Source of the DNA: JBPRGH01 sp051418055
GTDB lineage: Bacteria; Bacteroidota; Bacteroidia; Cytophagales; Cyclobacteriaceae
Reading direction: 5' to 3'
DNA: 64,000 nucleotides
Assembly (NCBI GenBank): GCA_051418055.1
Contig: JBPRGH010000019.1
Coordinates: 1 to 64,000, forward strand
Position numbers and translations under genes: made by a program. Position 1 is the stretch's first letter. Each line of letters opens with the position of its first letter. The notes below the pieces were generated by a model. The model saw nothing but the letters and a program-made list of their open reading frames with translations. It did not search any database and was not told where the DNA came from. Of the stretch, positions 63,457 to 64,000 are shown in pieces.

Positions 63457-64000
63457 ATGAGAAAGCTCTTTTTCTTTTTAATTCTAAGTGCATTATTATT
63501 GACTTTCAATGCTGAAGCTCAAGTTATTGTTACATACTCTTTTAGCTCAACTGTCAGCCCTGAAAGCCAGCCTGCTAATGGAACTGCTTCAAATATGGTA
63601 AGAGGAAGTGGCGTTACAACAGTTTTGTCCGTGGATAAAATCAATTCTATAGGCTGGACAACAAATTCCTCTATTGATGTTAATGACTATTATGAATTCA
63701 CAATTTCTCCAAATTGCGGTTACAAGCTAAACCTCACATCTTTAGCCTTTGATGAATCATTTGGTGCCGTAGTTGCTGCACATGATTATAACTGGGTCGT
63801 ACGATCGAGTTATGATAATTTTGCCTCAGATATAGTTGCTGCAACTACAGAAAGTGCTACTATCGGATCAGGAGGCACAACGAACAATTCAATAACCTTA
63901 CCTGCAAATCCTTTCAGCAGCGTTAGTCAGGCTGTTACCTTCAGGATTTATATGTACAATGCTGAATCTGGTACAATGGAATGGGGATTGGATAATGTAA
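63457..64000 (+). CDS. Secreted protein, 5' part only (runs off the window)
   Basis: Open from ATG 63457 to the window end, at least 181 codons. Signal peptide about 1-22 (NAEAQ), then a beta-sandwich-like region (YSFSSTVSPESQPAN, LNLTSLAFDESFG, WVVRSSYDNFAS, EWGLDNV) of the kind that opens large T9SS substrates. The 3' end, where a sorting domain would be, is outside the window. Last visible gene of the 53387 operon or a separately transcribed cargo (49-bp gap). Confidence 0.75.
   Translation, partial: MRKLFFFLILSALLLTFNAEAQVIVTYSFSSTVSPESQPANGTASNMVRGSGVTTVLSVDKINSIGWTTNSSIDVNDYYEFTISPNCGYKLNLTSLAFDESFGAVVAAHDYNWVVRSSYDNFASDIVAATTESATIGSGGTTNNSITLPANPFSSVSQAVTFRIYMYNAESGTMEWGLDNV

Noticed and set aside
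1..64000. tRNA, rRNA, CRISPR, insertion sequences, integrases, origin
   Set aside because: Looked for on both strands; no cloverleaf-like sequence, regular spacer array, transposase or integrase motif was seen.

Overview
The window reads as chromosomal DNA of a Bacteroidota bacterium, most likely a Cytophagales relative (Fulvivirga/Marivirga-like; this placement is inference). The support is: low G+C; many secreted or outer-membrane proteins with signal peptides ending in AQ-type sites; a subtilase with a type 9 secretion (T9SS) sorting tail; a TPR/PD40/OmpA protein; lipoproteins; promoters that fit the Bacteroidota pattern TTTG-N19-TAnnTTTA; and a dodecin and an etfB-etfA-nuclease-nupC block. 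No tRNA, rRNA, CRISPR, transposase or integrase gene was found.

Layout. 1-9.3 kb: an AI-2E family permease that stops early, a GAF/PAS hybrid-sensor-type kinase, a PepSY membrane protein, a CBS/CNNM transporter-like protein, and two divergent secreted proteases (S8 and M57). 9.3-16.2 kb: thiolase, SLC13 carrier, dodecin, small stress-type protein, DUF1499 protein, a TPR half-kinase and an unknown gene. 16.3-19.5 kb: a compact unit of a small Cys-tailed protein, two tandem paralogous membrane proteins, a HisKA_3 kinase and a LuxR-type regulator. 19.5-31.5 kb: hydrolase/phosphoribosyltransferase pair, PAP2 phosphatase, two ABC-F proteins, an APC-EIIA-RCK fusion carrier, an ABC exporter, two unknown small proteins behind a palindrome-rich promoter, a repeat-rich non-coding island, and an acyltransferase. 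31.6-43.5 kb: Na/Ca exchanger, MmcQ/YjbR protein, class V aminotransferase, Usp, aldo/keto reductase, a TerB-ABCG-like transporter, and the nupC-nuclease-etfA-etfB block. 43.6-53.2 kb: an outer-membrane protein plus TPR-CHAT peptidase plus small secreted protein, a VIT1-like transporter, menC, queA and the OmpA/PD40 protein.

53.4 kb to the end: the most unusual region. A tightly packed plus-strand operon encodes a 12-TM NTP-carrier-like protein with HEAT repeats and a degenerate cyclic-nucleotide domain, a protein with three tandem TIR-like modules, a membrane-anchored STAND NTPase whose coiled coil and WD40 propeller are predicted to lie in the periplasm, an outer-membrane barrel protein, a lipoprotein and the start of a large secreted protein. 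Together these look like an envelope-spanning sensing or conflict system. The 16.3-19.5 kb unit is a second candidate for an undescribed signalling system, in which the membrane sensor and the kinase are separate polypeptides.
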